The notes under the pieces: generated by a model
What the model was told of the DNA's origin: nothing
The model's database searches: none
What the model saw: the letters and a program-made list of their open reading frames with translations, nothing else
Shown here: positions 27,211-38,670 of the stretch, piece after piece
How the letters are laid out: each line of letters opens with the position of its first letter
Position numbering within the stretch: position 1 is the stretch's first letter
Translations under genes and position numbers: made by a program
Origin: Adineta vaga
Taxonomy: Eukaryota > Rotifera
Assembly: GCA_021613535.1 (NCBI GenBank)
Contig: CP075492.1
Location: 15,004,001 to 15,068,000, forward strand
DNA length: 64,000 nt
Direction: 5' to 3'

Positions 27211-27543
27211 ATGGGGAAATGCGGATCGAAAAAACTTAATCCTTCAATCGATGTATCAGGTAATAATAATTATGTTTTATTAATCAACGGTGTGAAAGTG
27301 AATGTCACAACAGTTCTCCATGAAATATCAAATCATATTGATACAGAAAGTCAAACAATTATTATGGCTATTTGTCTAAGTTTTGTGTTAATGCTCATAG
27401 TAATAATTTGCTTTACAATGTATATCCGTCGTTCTGTGAGACATCGTAACACTCAATACTATACTATGATCAACAAGCTGCAAGAGATTTCCCGTCAAAC
27501 GGATCGTTTAACAGCTCTTCTATTACATCACAATCCAGTTTGA
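27211..27543 (+). CDS. small single-pass membrane protein, SGNNN motif
   Basis: An intronless 110-residue protein. The N-terminal MGKCGSKK could allow lipid modification. Residues 12-25 read SIDVSGNNNYVLLI. One TM helix lies near 48-70 (TIIMAICLSFVLMLIVIICF), followed by basic residues and a Gln/Leu-rich C-terminal helix. The next gene encodes a protein with the same layout and the same I-x-V/I-SGNNN motif, so the two look like old tandem paralogues. Function unknown. The motif faintly resembles amyloid-type RHIM cores (hydrophobic, then G-x-x-N), which is only a suggestion. Confidence 0.6.
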   Translation: MGKCGSKKLNPSIDVSGNNNYVLLINGVKVNVTTVLHEISNHIDTESQTIIMAICLSFVLMLIVIICFTMYIRRSVRHRNTQYYTMINKLQEISRQTDRLTALLLHHNPV

Positions 27544-27794
27544 CATCTAAAACGACAATTATCTCGATTTTCTTCTATTTATTCAGTGACACACTCAACA
27601 GATGTTATATGATATTTTTTATTCTTTTCATTTTATTAAGAATAAAATTTTGTTAACTAAAAGATTTACGACGTCGGTTTTCTCCTCAAATGCGTATCAA
27701 GTTTTATGACACTTTTTCGTCAATAAAATATTTCTTTATCATTTGTAGATGATCATAGATTAGAATCATTGGTATATCGACGAGAAAAGTGAGA

Positions 27795-28199
27795 ATGGCA
27801 CCTTTAATAGCAATAGAACGACAACGTGCACGACGGCAAGTTTTAGAATTCAATGCTGGTTCTAATAAAAAGGTTCTCAAACCGCGTATACATATCAGTG
27901 GAAATAATAATAATTTATCTCTTTGGGCAGATAAATCTGATAAAGATACTGACTCAAATGGATTGAAAACAGTTAATTCAGTTCTTAAAGATGGTAGTGA
28001 TCTCTTGGGTGCACCTGGTAGATTAGCCAATAGCATTCAGCAAAATTGGTTCGTTTATCTTATACTCATTGCTGTCATTCTTGTTTGTATTTTACTGTTA
28101 TATTGTATTATTCGATATCATTGTTCAAAAAAAGCAAGTTGTTTAAAAAAACAGACAAGATCATCGAAATCAAGAACAGATTCAGCATTACTACTCTAA
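27795..28199 (+). CDS. small single-pass membrane protein, SGNNN paralogue
   Basis: An intronless 134-residue protein starting at the ATG at 27795. It has a basic N-terminus, then RIHISGNNNNLSLW near residues 31-44, a linker, one TM segment near 88-108 (FVYLILIAVILVCILLLYCI) and a Lys/Ser-rich cytoplasmic-type tail. It shares the SGNNN motif and the motif-linker-TM-basic tail order with the gene at 27211-27543, with little other identity. No known domain recognised. Confidence 0.6.
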   Translation: MAPLIAIERQRARRQVLEFNAGSNKKVLKPRIHISGNNNNLSLWADKSDKDTDSNGLKTVNSVLKDGSDLLGAPGRLANSIQQNWFVYLILIAVILVCILLLYCIIRYHCSKKASCLKKQTRSSKSRTDSALLL

Positions 28200-29336
28200 T
28201 AGCAAATTAGAGAAGTTCAAAATTACACTAATGATAAGAAAGAACATTTTTTTCTGTTATATTATTAAATGAGAGAATACAATATATTATATATATATAT
28301 ATAAGAGTGATCGATGAAAATGAATCTTGTGGGTATAGATATAGGTGAGAGTTAGGTTACGTAATCCTCATCCATACTCACATCCTCAAGACGTTTGGCT
28401 GTCGGGAGATACGAATTCGATTCCTATTCTGATTTTACTATCTTCACTCAACAAGTCGTTCATGTTTGTTGAGGCATATCTACTGTAGATGCATTCTTTG
28501 AAATATGACGTACGTTTTCTGTTGAGTAATTGAAAGTGTTTCCACATCATGTTTACTTTGTATTTTTTTCTTTATTTAATGCACTTTACCTGAAACAAGG
28601 AAAAAAAATATCGGACACATAGAAGAAAATATTTTAACGTTACTAGCTCATTTTTTCAAGATCTGGACGTTTCTTTGCAGAAAAATACTCATGCATTTAA
28701 AATTAATTGACACAGAAACAAAACCAAGAGAAGAATTCGGAAAGAAAAAATAAAAGCTGAGAATGAACAAATCTTGACGTTAACAAACATAGAAAAAATA
28801 AGTTAATATGTTTAATTAAATGCTCTTCTCTTGTGTGTAAAGCAAAAAAAGTTTCACCCTCTTAGATGAAACTTCTTTATGTGTTTTACGTGCAGTTTTA
28901 CTTGAGCATTACACGTGAAATTCTCTAACAACACAATACAAAATTTTGCAATATACTGACGCCAAGTAAGATGAAAGGTTTGTTCAGAGTCGTTTAACAT
29001 GAATCCTTTTTGAATAATTCGACGCTTGTACAGCTAGCCCATGACAGTATTATAATGTGAACATCTTTTTGATCGCATGCATTTGAATGGATGAAACAGA
29101 GTTATTTCTTACAGCGCCTATAGTAAATAAATTAAACGTTGTCGAAGTAGAGCATAATGTATATTACAGTGTTATGTGTGTTCACTCTAAGAAACTCTTA
29201 CGAATTGATATCAGATTAGTTGAAAAGCATCAATATTATTTTTATATTGAAGAAAACAAAGTCTCAGGATGCTTAATTCGACTTGCTGTTTCTTCGGTAC
29301 ATAAAATCTCATACGTTTAACTAAAACCGTTTTTAG
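28200..29336. other. intergenic with (TA)n and hairpin-like element
   Basis: It contains a (TA)n tract near 28285-28305, a GT-rich/AC-rich pair at 28329-28388, and a 77-codon frame at 29087-29320 of unknown status. That frame could be a 5' exon of the next gene, but I found no donor with the needed phase. Confidence 0.4.
28329..28388. repeat. GT-rich/AC-rich hairpin-like element
   Basis: GTGGGTATAGATATAGGTGAG faces CTCATCCATACTCACATCC across a short loop. A degenerate member of the family seen at 7187. Confidence 0.45.
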
Positions 29337-32300
29337 TGTCGATTCTCCTACGACATATTCGAGAGTGGTTAACAAAATTGATACACATAATTATAAATTT
29401 TAATCTGTTTGAATCGGTGCCACCTTCAACTAATGAATATGAACTTCAAAATCAACGAATATCGACTCGATTATTCGCTATCCTGTTGATATTCTTGTTT
29501 GCAATACTTTTCATGTATAATTCATTAACTGATATCACCGTTACGGTTGCAATAAAAGAACCAAATTTAGAACGATATTCACAATTATATTTAACATATG
29601 CAAACAGTCTTACATGTCCATGTACAACAACATCGGTTACTTACAACAAATTCTTTCATATTGACTACACATTTCATCAACTGTGCAATAGTATCTTTAT
29701 GTCACAAGATTGGTTTGATTTTCTCGATCGCTACATCAACTGGGCAAGGTATACACTTGACAACTTCCTATACAATAGTAGGGTACACTTTCAAGTATTG
29801 AATATGTTTTGTCAAATATCAAATCAAACAATTTTAAACAGTTTAATTCAATTAAATTCAACTCAATTTGTTAGTGCAAGTGTTACACCAGCACATATAT
29901 TTACAATACAAAATGAAGCACTGATTAATCAATTCCAAGACTTATTAAAAACAAACATTCTACCTACACTTCATATGATACAATATATTACTCAAGCCAA
30001 TGGACTATTCTCGGCACAGATAACAAATTATGATTTCAAGGTAACATCTGACAATATCAAGATAGATGTATATCCACGATCGTACGGCAATTGTAGTTGT
30101 GATTATTCCTCTAGATGCGTTAACCAAACACGCATCTTTAGATATGACAACGATATAGACGCATTTAATATACCAGGTTTATTCACTGGTTGCTACACTA
30201 TCAATGCAATTCTTCAGTCAACTCTTGAATGTTTTTATAATGAAACATGTGTTACTAAAATTCTGTCATATTACGATGATACTCCATCAGTAAATCTAAC
30301 GCCTCTAAATTCATCATTATCAAGTCAATATTTCGTCAATTCAACAATACAAGATCTTATCAATAATTTAATGATAGAACAATGGAATTCATCTATTTCA
30401 TACGACAGCTATTATGATCAATGTCAACCAATAGAATGTACATATACTTATGAAAAAAGTAATGGTGTGGTTTATATAATCACTGCATCGCTGGGATTGA
30501 TGGGTGGTTTAATAACAATGTTGAAATTAATCATACCGATATCGGTCACACTTATCAGAAAAATTAAAAAACGAATACAAGAATCAGAACAAAGTAAGAT
30601 TATAGTATCTGCGTTTAATTTGTTTGAAACTTTCTGCAATCATACTATACTTTGTCAATATATATATATTCTTTAGGGCAATAATCTTGATGAATTTTTC
30701 TTTTTTTTGTAGGTAATAATGTTAATGCAACAAATATCAGTTTATTATCAAAAACAAAACATCATCTGATAACATTAAATTTATTTCCATCCGTACCACC
30801 TTCAACCAATGAATTTGATCTCCATAACGAACGAATTTCAACAAGAATATTCATCTTCTTATTGATTGTTTCATTAAGTATTCTTCTTCTTTACAATTCA
30901 TTAATTAATATTGATATTACTGTCAAACAAGAAAATCCAACTGTTGAAAAATATTTACAATTGTGTGAAACCTATTCTCAAACACTCGTGTGTCCATGTA
31001 CAAAAGTATCCATAAACTACAAAGAATTTCTTCAAATTAATTATACATTTCATCAAGTTTGTAGTAGTGTGTTTGTAACAGAAGATTGGTTTAAATATCT
31101 TTCCTATACACTTCAAGATAATGATATTCTTTACGATGACTTTCGATGGATAGGTCAAGCACTCTTTCAAGCATTAGATACATTTTGCAAATTAGCTAAT
31201 CAAACAATCTCGAACGGTTTGATTCAATTCTACTCAAATCAATACATTACTGTAGCTGCTACATCACCAGATTTGTTTATATCGCAAACTAAAACATCAT
31301 TGAATCAATCGATAGCCTTGGCAATAACAAATTTTTTTCTTTCATTTAATGTAATGCAAAATACAACTCGAGCTAATATACTATTGTCAGCAAGGAAAAC
31401 AAATTACCATTTTCTGATGGGATATGGAGCTTTTGGTAGTACATTTGAAACGTCGAACATGTCATGCAATGATGGAATTTTACACAAAGATAGTCAACCA
31501 GTTTCAATTTATGATTATCCTGACAATACAGTTTTATTTGACATACCGGGCTTATTCATCGCATGCTATGCCGTTGATGGAATTCTTCAGTCAACTCTTG
31601 AATGTTTTTACAATGAAGCATGTATAAATGGAATACAAACATATATGAATTATACTTCACCAATGAATGCAACACCTCTTGATTCATCATTACCAAGTCA
31701 ATATTTTGTCAACTCAACAGTACAAGAACTTGTCAATAATTTAATGATAGAACAATTAAACATATTACCTGTATACGAGAATTATTATAATCAATGTCAA
31801 CCAATAGAATGTACATATACGTATAAAAGAAAAAACAGTATGATTTATATAATCACTGCATTATTGGGATTAGTCGGTGGTTTAATAACAATTTTGAAAT
31901 TATTTGTACCGACATCGGTGAAGCTTATACGACGACGTCTACGAGGACAAATACAAACAGTAGAATTTGGTAAGAGAAATACATAATTATTGATAATTGA
32001 CATAAATACTGAGTCATAATTAACTATCTAACATACTTAAGTACGTTAGTGACGAAGAAAAAGTAACAAGAGGGATATTAGTTCATAGATAGTGATTTAT
32101 TTGCCATATTTAGATAAAGTTTTATTATTTCAAAATTCTGTGTATAATTTTGCTATTTGTTTTATTTAAGAAACAAATACGAACAGGAAATTTTCAGAAT
32201 ATTGGAATAAAACAAAACAATTTATTCAAACTTTCAATTTATTTCCATCTGTACCACCTTCAATCAATGAATTTGATCTCCATAACGAACGAATTTCAAC

Positions 32301-33458
32301 AAGAATATTCATCTTCTTATTGATTGTTTCATTAAGTATTCTTCTTCTTTACAATTCATTAATTAATATTGATATTACTGTCAAACAAGAAGATCCAACT
32401 GTCGAAAAATATTTACAATTGTATGAAACCTATTCTCAAACACTCGTCGTCCATGTACAAGAATATCCATAAATTATAAAGAATTTCTTCAAATTAATTA
32501 TACATTTCATCAAGTTTGTAGTAGTGTGTTTGTAACAGAAGAATGGCTTCTGTATCTTGCTCGTATTTCTTTGTATCAGTCTCTATATCAAGATGACTTT
32601 CTCTTATTGGGTTATTCAACATTTCAAGCATTATATACACTATGTGAAATGTCTGATCGAACAATTTCAAATAGTTTAACTCAATTCTATTCCAATGCAT
32701 ATATTAGTACATTTACTACATCAAAAGATATATTTTTATCAGTTATCGCACCACTACTTGATCAATTTAAACTATCAACAATAAATAATTTTCTACTTTC
32801 TTTCACTTTAATACGAACTACAATAGGGATGAATGAGATCATGTCGGCATCGCAATCAAATTACTACTATTCTTCTGGTCCAGACATGGACGGTTTCTTA
32901 CGACCTTACACACAAGGTTACTACGGTTGCTATTGTTTTCTTTCAACAAAATGTATCTCACAGTATCCTGTTAAAAGTCATCCTATGATGGAAGCTGGCT
33001 TCTTTATACCAAATTTCTATTATGGATGCTATATCATCGAAGCACTTCTTCAATCAAATTTTCAATGTTTTTATGATGAACTATGTATAAATCGAATACA
33101 ATCATACATAACATATACTTCACCGATAAATGCAACACCTCTTGATTCATTTCTACCAAGTCAGTATTCTGTTAATTCAACAATACAAGAACTTGTCAAC
33201 AATTTAATGATAGAACAATGGAATTCATCAATTTCATACGAGAACTATTATCATCAATGTCAACCAAAACAATGCACATATACTTATAGAACACGAAATA
33301 GTGCGATTTCTATTATTACTATACTATTTGGATTAGTCGGTGGTTTAGTTACTGTTTTAAAACTTGTTGTACCACGATTGGTAAATTTTATAGCATGGAT
33401 TATTATACGACGAAGAAGCAGAAGAATAGTTTTACAAATATCAACCGGACATAATTAA
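29337..33458 (+). CDS. three tandem two-TM Cys-rich units, third frameshifted
   Basis: Three exons each encode one copy of a ~400-residue unit: 29337-30593, 30713-31969 and 32171-33458. Each unit has SVPPS-NE, a TM helix after ISTR, a large extracellular region with conserved CPC, FHQ(L/V)C, ILQSTLECFYNE, NATPLDSSL and QCQP-(E/Q)CTY motifs, then a second TM (IYIITA-LG-VGGL). Both intron junctions preserve the frame (leftover base plus two), so the units look spliced into one multi-pass protein rather than three genes. Unit 3 has lost one base near 32445-32449 relative to unit 2, giving a stop at 32470; the frame recovers downstream. The start is uncertain: the first exon needs an upstream exon ending in phase 1. 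The type resembles large uncharacterised families in bdelloids. Confidence 0.68.
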
Positions 33459-34659
33459 TTAGCATTTTGAAAACTTTACATTTAATGAACTTCTCACACA
33501 TACCATTCTTTTCTCTAAATGCTTTCGAGTTTTAATTTCTTTCATTTGATAAAATAATAAATAAGCAAAATCAATAAAAAAAAGCATGCTTGCTTGTTTG
33601 TTATCCATCGCCGAATATAATAAACAAATTCTTTGAATTTTTTTCTTGAGGATGTGTCATACGAGGTATGAATGTTCAGGTTACAATAGAAGATTTTCTA
33701 TTGCCTGTTGTTTTGGAGAATACCAGACATTGAAAGTACATTCAGAGAAGTATGTTTTACTAAAAATAATCCCGCTCCGAAAGGATTGACTCAATGAGTA
33801 TGTCGAAAATTGAATAGTTTTTCTTCATATAACATGTTCTCTAACTACAAGTTAGAGTAAAGAAGAGAACAAGTATGAGGCCTATGTTCATTTTATAGAA
33901 TACAAAAAAGAACCGAATTATTGTGAGATTAATAACGGTATTTTTCAAAATTGAAGGAGCTGAATTATATTGAAAAACAATTAATTAGGCTGATATTTCC
34001 CAACTTATTCGATGATCCAATATTGTCCAATATAATCAACATTTCTGAAATCGAAGCAAACATCATCAAAGCGCACATATTCGTCAACGGTTCTCAAGGA
34101 ATACTCAGTTAATGTCTAATACTACGGTAGTACTAAGTTATTATAACTCAAATGTTTATTAAATTTATAATATCAAATCACTCTATGCGAGTTAGTTCAA
34201 AACATTTCGATTTATATCAAGACATTTTATATTTTTGAATATTCATACAATTCAACAAAAAAATGGTGAATCTATCATCACTTAAAAATTCTCATAATAT
34301 TTGCCGATGTTATTGATAAGAAAAGGATTTTATATTTAGTCATTTTTTTCTAAAGTAAATACCTGTTGATAAAACTTTTGCGTTCGTTTTTCTCATGTAT
34401 TGAGTATTGTGTTACCGAAGAAACACATAGTCCAATAGTTAATAAAATATATCGCATTTCATTCTTTTTAAAGTACATTTGACTATTCATGAATACATAT
34501 ATGTATTGTATGTACATCGGACAAGATCATCCAAAATAGTACATTCAATATTAATTTTTTTCAAATAATGAAAGAATTGAATTACATCACACTTTACTTT
34601 TCTCCCATATAAAAACATGGATTTCATTATCAAAAGAAAATTCACTTTTCACGTATACA
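33459..34659. other. intergenic, nothing supported
   Basis: AT-rich; no coding sequence recognised on either strand. A single G-rich motif GAGGATGTGTCATACGAGG is near 33650. Confidence 0.5.
34608..34615 (+). promoter_or_regulatory. TATA-like box upstream of dioxygenase gene
   Basis: TATAAAAA lies about 45 bases before the ATG at 34660. The position suits a core promoter with a short 5' UTR. Confidence 0.4.
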
Positions 34660-35717
34660 ATGATGATGAATTTCTTCTTGTATTATTTTACCGTGTTCAT
34701 CATCGTTACGAATGGAATCGATATTGATGTTAAACAAGATCGTTGTAAGAGACAGACGTCTAATACATGTTTGCTAATGCCACAAGCAACTGAAGGACCT
34801 TACTATTGGAATGCAACATACAATCGACCCAATATAACGTAAATTACTTCACTACAAACAAAATATTTATTATCTAAGTTTATTTAAGTGAAAATCGTCC
34901 AGGAATTCGATTTACATTACATATAACAGTCATCGAAGTCGGAACATGTCAACCAATACCAAGAGCAGCTGTTGATATCTGGCATTGCGATGCCATAGGA
35001 CTCTATTCACATTTCATCAATGCTTCACTTGGTGCTGGTCCACTACCAGGAATGAATGGAACTCGTCCACCAGGTCCACCTCCAGGAACGAATGGTACTC
35101 GACCACCAAGACCACCGGGAGGAGGCAATCGAAATACAGATAATACGACATTTCTACGCGGTATATCCACCTTTATTTTTCAGCCATCAAATAGTACTTG
35201 AATTGTATATTTAGGTCTGCAAGTAACAAATGATGACGGAAAAGCAACGTTTTATACCATCTATCCTGGATGGTATGTTGGTAGAGCGACTCATATTCAT
35301 ATCAAAGTGCATATTAATGGAACTTATGTTGATGAAAGTGGAGTATATACTGGAGGATATACATCGCATACAGGTCAATTATTTTTCGATGATTTATTTA
35401 CTGATCAAGTGGGATCTCTTTTGCCTTATATTTCTCACAATGTTACACGTGTTAGAAATAATATCGATGGTATTTTCAATGGCCAAGGTGGTAATTCGTC
35501 AGTCTTATCTGTAAACTTTATTGAACAAAATCTTGGATTTGATGGTGGTGTTATTGCATCCATAATTCTGGGTATTAATTCTTCATCAATTCCTGATCCA
35601 GTCGAGGGTGGAGGTGGTCCACCACCACCACCGACATCTACGATACGATCCCTCGGAAATGTAGTGACAGTGATTAGTTATACCCTGATTTTATTTCATT
35701 TTATTGCTTTATTTTAA
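34660..35717 (+). CDS. secreted intradiol ring-cleavage dioxygenase-like protein
   Basis: Three exons (34660-34838, 34889-35160, 35215-35717) give 317 residues. A signal peptide (FFLYYFTVFIIVTNG) precedes TEGPYYW. The fold's iron ligands appear present: Tyr in GLYSHF after VDIWHCDA, Tyr in TIYPGWYVGR, and two His in RATHIHIKV. A Pro/Gly/Asn-rich insertion lies after GLYSHF. The C-terminus is Pro-rich and ends in a hydrophobic segment (VVTVISYTLILFHFIALF), suggesting a GPI or membrane anchor. Intradiol enzymes open catechol-type rings using Fe(III). Secreted forms are known from fungi and some arthropods, so transfer into the rotifer lineage is plausible. Substrate unknown. Confidence 0.85.
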
Positions 35718-35905
35718 TATAATTTGAACGTAAAGAGGAAATGTCACTGTACCGATAGACACAAACCGCAGCAAAAGGATATATCTTTTGTGTGGTCTAT
35801 CTTAAGGGTGAAACTGAAAAAAAGACATCCCCCCATCCAGTTACACCCTCAGACGACTAGGAGTTACAATAAATATTTCGAGTCCTTTTCTCTAATCAGA
35901 AAAAC
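35718..35905. other. short intergenic spacer
   Basis: Contains a C-rich motif (CATCCCCCCATCC...ACACCCTC) near 35827-35850. Convergent genes flank it. Confidence 0.4.
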
Positions 35906-36437
35906 TTAAAGTTTCAAAATGTGATGTGATCGCATCAAGCGTTTTGTGTAATTGTGATTTGATCTTTGGTACTCCTGAAGGCAGAGGATTTCCTGAGAGA
36001 TCCTGCCAAGGAAAACCACGAAGCGATGGATTACTTGTGGTGCGATATCTCGATCGACCATTGTCCAGTTATAATCAAAGAATGGATTATGCGCATTGCC
36101 CAAACGATCAAAAACTCGTCGACGTTCTTCAAAAGACAAGCGTAACCATGTTCGAAACACAGGACTATCGCTTGTATTTTCAACACGACGATGAACAGTA
36201 TAGCAATCCATCCGAAACTGTGTACGTATGATTGATTCGACATTTGAGATTCCATCGTGCTCCTTGAAATCCATCAACGTGATGTGAATTGATACAATGT
36301 AAAATCGGTGAAGTATCGAACAAATTACTCTCACTGATATTTGCCTTCAATATAATTGGAGCCTCATCTGTATCGAAAATGGGTACTTCGTATTTTTTGG
36401 CCACGATAAGAAAACACATCCATGCGCAACGACCCAT
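35906..36437 (-). pseudogene. broken oxygenase-like fragment
   Basis: Reading leftward from ATG 36437, one frame gives about 75 sensible residues including a possible iron-binding HHVDGFQGARW. Another frame continues from about 36215 with VHRRVENTSD, FRTWLRLSFE and FDRLGNAHNPFFDYNW to a stop at 35906. The frames meet near 36212 with a one-base mismatch and no plausible intron. HxD followed by His and Arg suggests a 2-oxoglutarate/Fe(II) oxygenase-like protein. The HxD-to-His spacing is only about 25 residues, shorter than usual, so a middle segment may also be missing. Family assignment is tentative. Confidence 0.4.
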
Positions 36438-37039
36438 CTTTTGTTTGTGTCAACTACTAAACAAACAATAAACCGAAAGAAAGAGTACAGTCAACTGTGC
36501 TATCAATAACGAAAATATTAATATGAAATTACATTCCTACGAAAAGTCATGACACAATTGTTAATACCTGATGTATTGAAAGAATAGAGAGAAGGAATTT
36601 GCATCGATCTATACCCTGTCATGATAATTGAAGTTGAATATAACGCAGAAAATATGCTTGCTTCTACATATGAGGCACAATGTCGTTTAAAAATATTTAA
36701 AACAAGATTATAACAAAGAACCTTGTTATCATGGATTACACTTAACTCTCTATCGTTGCAACAGATCGTATTTAAATGTTGATGTCAATAATTCGTTTTC
36801 TTTCGTTCTTATTCTTTTCTAAAAAGCGAAGAGAGTTGTTTATTGCTTTTAAAATGAAATTGTTGTATTTAATTTTCTTTTCTTACCAACAAAAAATAAA
36901 AAGCATGTCACTTCATTACTTGCTCTCATATTTTGTTTCTATTGTGCCCGAGAAAAGCAGAAATTTTTATTAACATTTTTGAATCGAAACTGTCTTCTAT
37001 TCATTGACTGATTTACTGTTTAAGATAAAGACATCAGAA
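36438..37039. other. intergenic, divergent promoter region
   Basis: Lies between the minus-strand fragment and the plus-strand caspase-like gene. AT-rich, with no coding sequence supported. Confidence 0.4.
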
Positions 37040-38068
37040 ATGACAACTGCCAAAACAGATTCATCTCGTAGAAAACTAGCACTAGTGATTGGTAATAAAA
37101 ATTATAAACGGCAAGAAAATCGTCTGAAACATGCTACCAACAATGCTAGAAAGCTGAGTGATTTGTTGACAACATTGCATTTCGAAGTCACAATACACTG
37201 TAATATTGAGAAAAATATGATGAAAATCATATCCGACTTTGCTGATACAATTAACGATGACGATATGGTCTTATTCTATTATTCTGGTAATTGTCGTCAG
37301 ACTGGTGGTGAAAATTACTTGATACCCACTGATGATGAAAAAATTGAAAGAAATCTTGATATCGAAGATATAGGTGCTTCTGTCCAAAATGCAATGAAGA
37401 GGTTAACAGACAAAAATAAATCCTGCGCAACAATATTTATTCTTGATTGCTGTAAACAATATCTATTAAAAAAGGAATCAGTTTCGAATCGTAAGTGATC
37501 ATCACGAATATTTATCGAAAAATGATGTTTATTTTTCAAAACTCTAGCCCAAGATAAAGGTTTGAAAGCAATGAGTCCACCTGATGAAACATTCATTCAA
37601 TTTGCTTGTGCTGCCAGTGAAACATCATCTCAGAACTTGTTCACTAAACATTTGTTAAGAAATATTCGACAAGAAAATGTTCCCATAACTGAGATTTTTC
37701 AACAGATAGTTCATGATGTATCTCGAAAGAGTCATGGTATGCAAAATCCACTGACAATGAATGGTTTACGTCAACATCATCAGCTCTATCTCAATGAAAT
37801 GTCCGATAGTAAGTAGAATATAACTTCTGGTATAAAGAATAACTTTGTTACTGTTTTTCTAGAAGCGTTAATCAATGATTGTAACAAACGAATTGACGAA
37901 TTAAAACTAGAACTACAACATCTGACTCTCGAAGTTCCGCATAATGGTGATTGCTACGATCGTGCCTTCACTCGTCGTATGGAAAAAATAGAAGCATTGA
38001 TTCACAAATTAAAATTAAAACGTAATGAAGTCATTGTTAAACGCTATTCCGCACATCCTATTGAATAA
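37040..38068 (+). CDS. caspase-like (peptidase C14) protein lacking catalytic His
   Basis: Three exons (37040-37490, 37548-37808, 37863-38068) give 305 residues. The p20-like region starts with LALVIGNKNYK, as in caspases and metacaspase-like C14 proteins. The His motif, normally YSGHG, reads FYYSGNCRQTGGENYLIP, so the catalytic His is Asn. The Cys motif FILDCCKQ keeps Cys. Then FIQFACAA, LFTKHLLRNI and a C-terminal basic coiled segment follow. C14 proteins need the His-Cys dyad, so this one is predicted to be inactive or regulatory. A change of one codon in an otherwise well-kept domain argues against simple decay. The start is the first ATG in frame, just before the domain. Confidence 0.82.
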
Positions 38069-38163
38069 GTTTTTTGTTTTAATAAAAGAATGAGTGAACT
38101 GTGCAAATAAAAAAATGTCAACTGATGAAGGTTAGGAATTCAGATGTTAAGAATGAACTGTTT

Positions 38164-38670
38164 TTATAAGCTCCAAGCACCAGATCCTGCATTAACTTTG
38201 CCCATGATGTTTTTTGTTTTCCATCCTCCGTAAAAGTCACCTGGTTGTGCTTGAACTTTTTCTCCATTAACATAACAATCCCATGGTCCTACATAAAAAC
38301 TATAATAATCTTTTATATCAGCAAACTTCCCATCAGTTCCATTTGGATTGCCATATGACCATATTCGAGATTTCACAATCGGTTGATTATCTGGTGGTGT
38401 AAAATCATAGTATGAAGCTATACCTTTATATGCACAATATGATGATTTATCATTACGAATGAGATATTGTTGTTTGACATCTTCCGGAGGAATATAATAG
38501 GTAGGAGGATGACCTGTTTCCACAATGCGTATGGCTTTGATTGTATCAGCCAATACTAACTGGTTGTAGGTCACTGTCAAACGTGCTTGAACTGGTTCAA
38601 CAGCAGGTGGACGTGGATAATCCCAAACATTTTCTATCGGAAGATTATCCATATTTGCGATTATGCTCAC
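38164..38670 (-). CDS. DUF427 domain protein
   Basis: Intronless, 168 residues. Motifs of DUF427 are clear: VWDYPRPPAVEPV, IRIVETGHPPTYYIPPEDV, SSYCAYKGIASYYD, FYVGPWDCYVNGE and PGDFYGGW. The family is small, mostly bacterial and fungal, cytosolic and of unknown biochemical function. The compact fold is complete here. Lack of introns and a mainly microbial family suggest acquisition by transfer. A second in-frame ATG six codons in (38652) is an equally good start. Confidence 0.85.
   Translation of the reverse strand: MSIIANMDNLPIENVWDYPRPPAVEPVQARLTVTYNQLVLADTIKAIRIVETGHPPTYYIPPEDVKQQYLIRNDKSSYCAYKGIASYYDFTPPDNQPIVKSRIWSYGNPNGTDGKFADIKDYYSFYVGPWDCYVNGEKVQAQPGDFYGGWKTKNIMGKVNAGSGAWSL

Noticed and set aside
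28400-28440. tRNA B-box-like sequence (GAATTCGATTCC)
   Set aside because: No matching A-box, acceptor stem or anticodon arm could be folded around it.
29087-29320. 77-codon frame as first exon of the three-unit gene
   Set aside because: No donor in it gives the phase 1 needed at the acceptor at 29336, so I left it uncalled.
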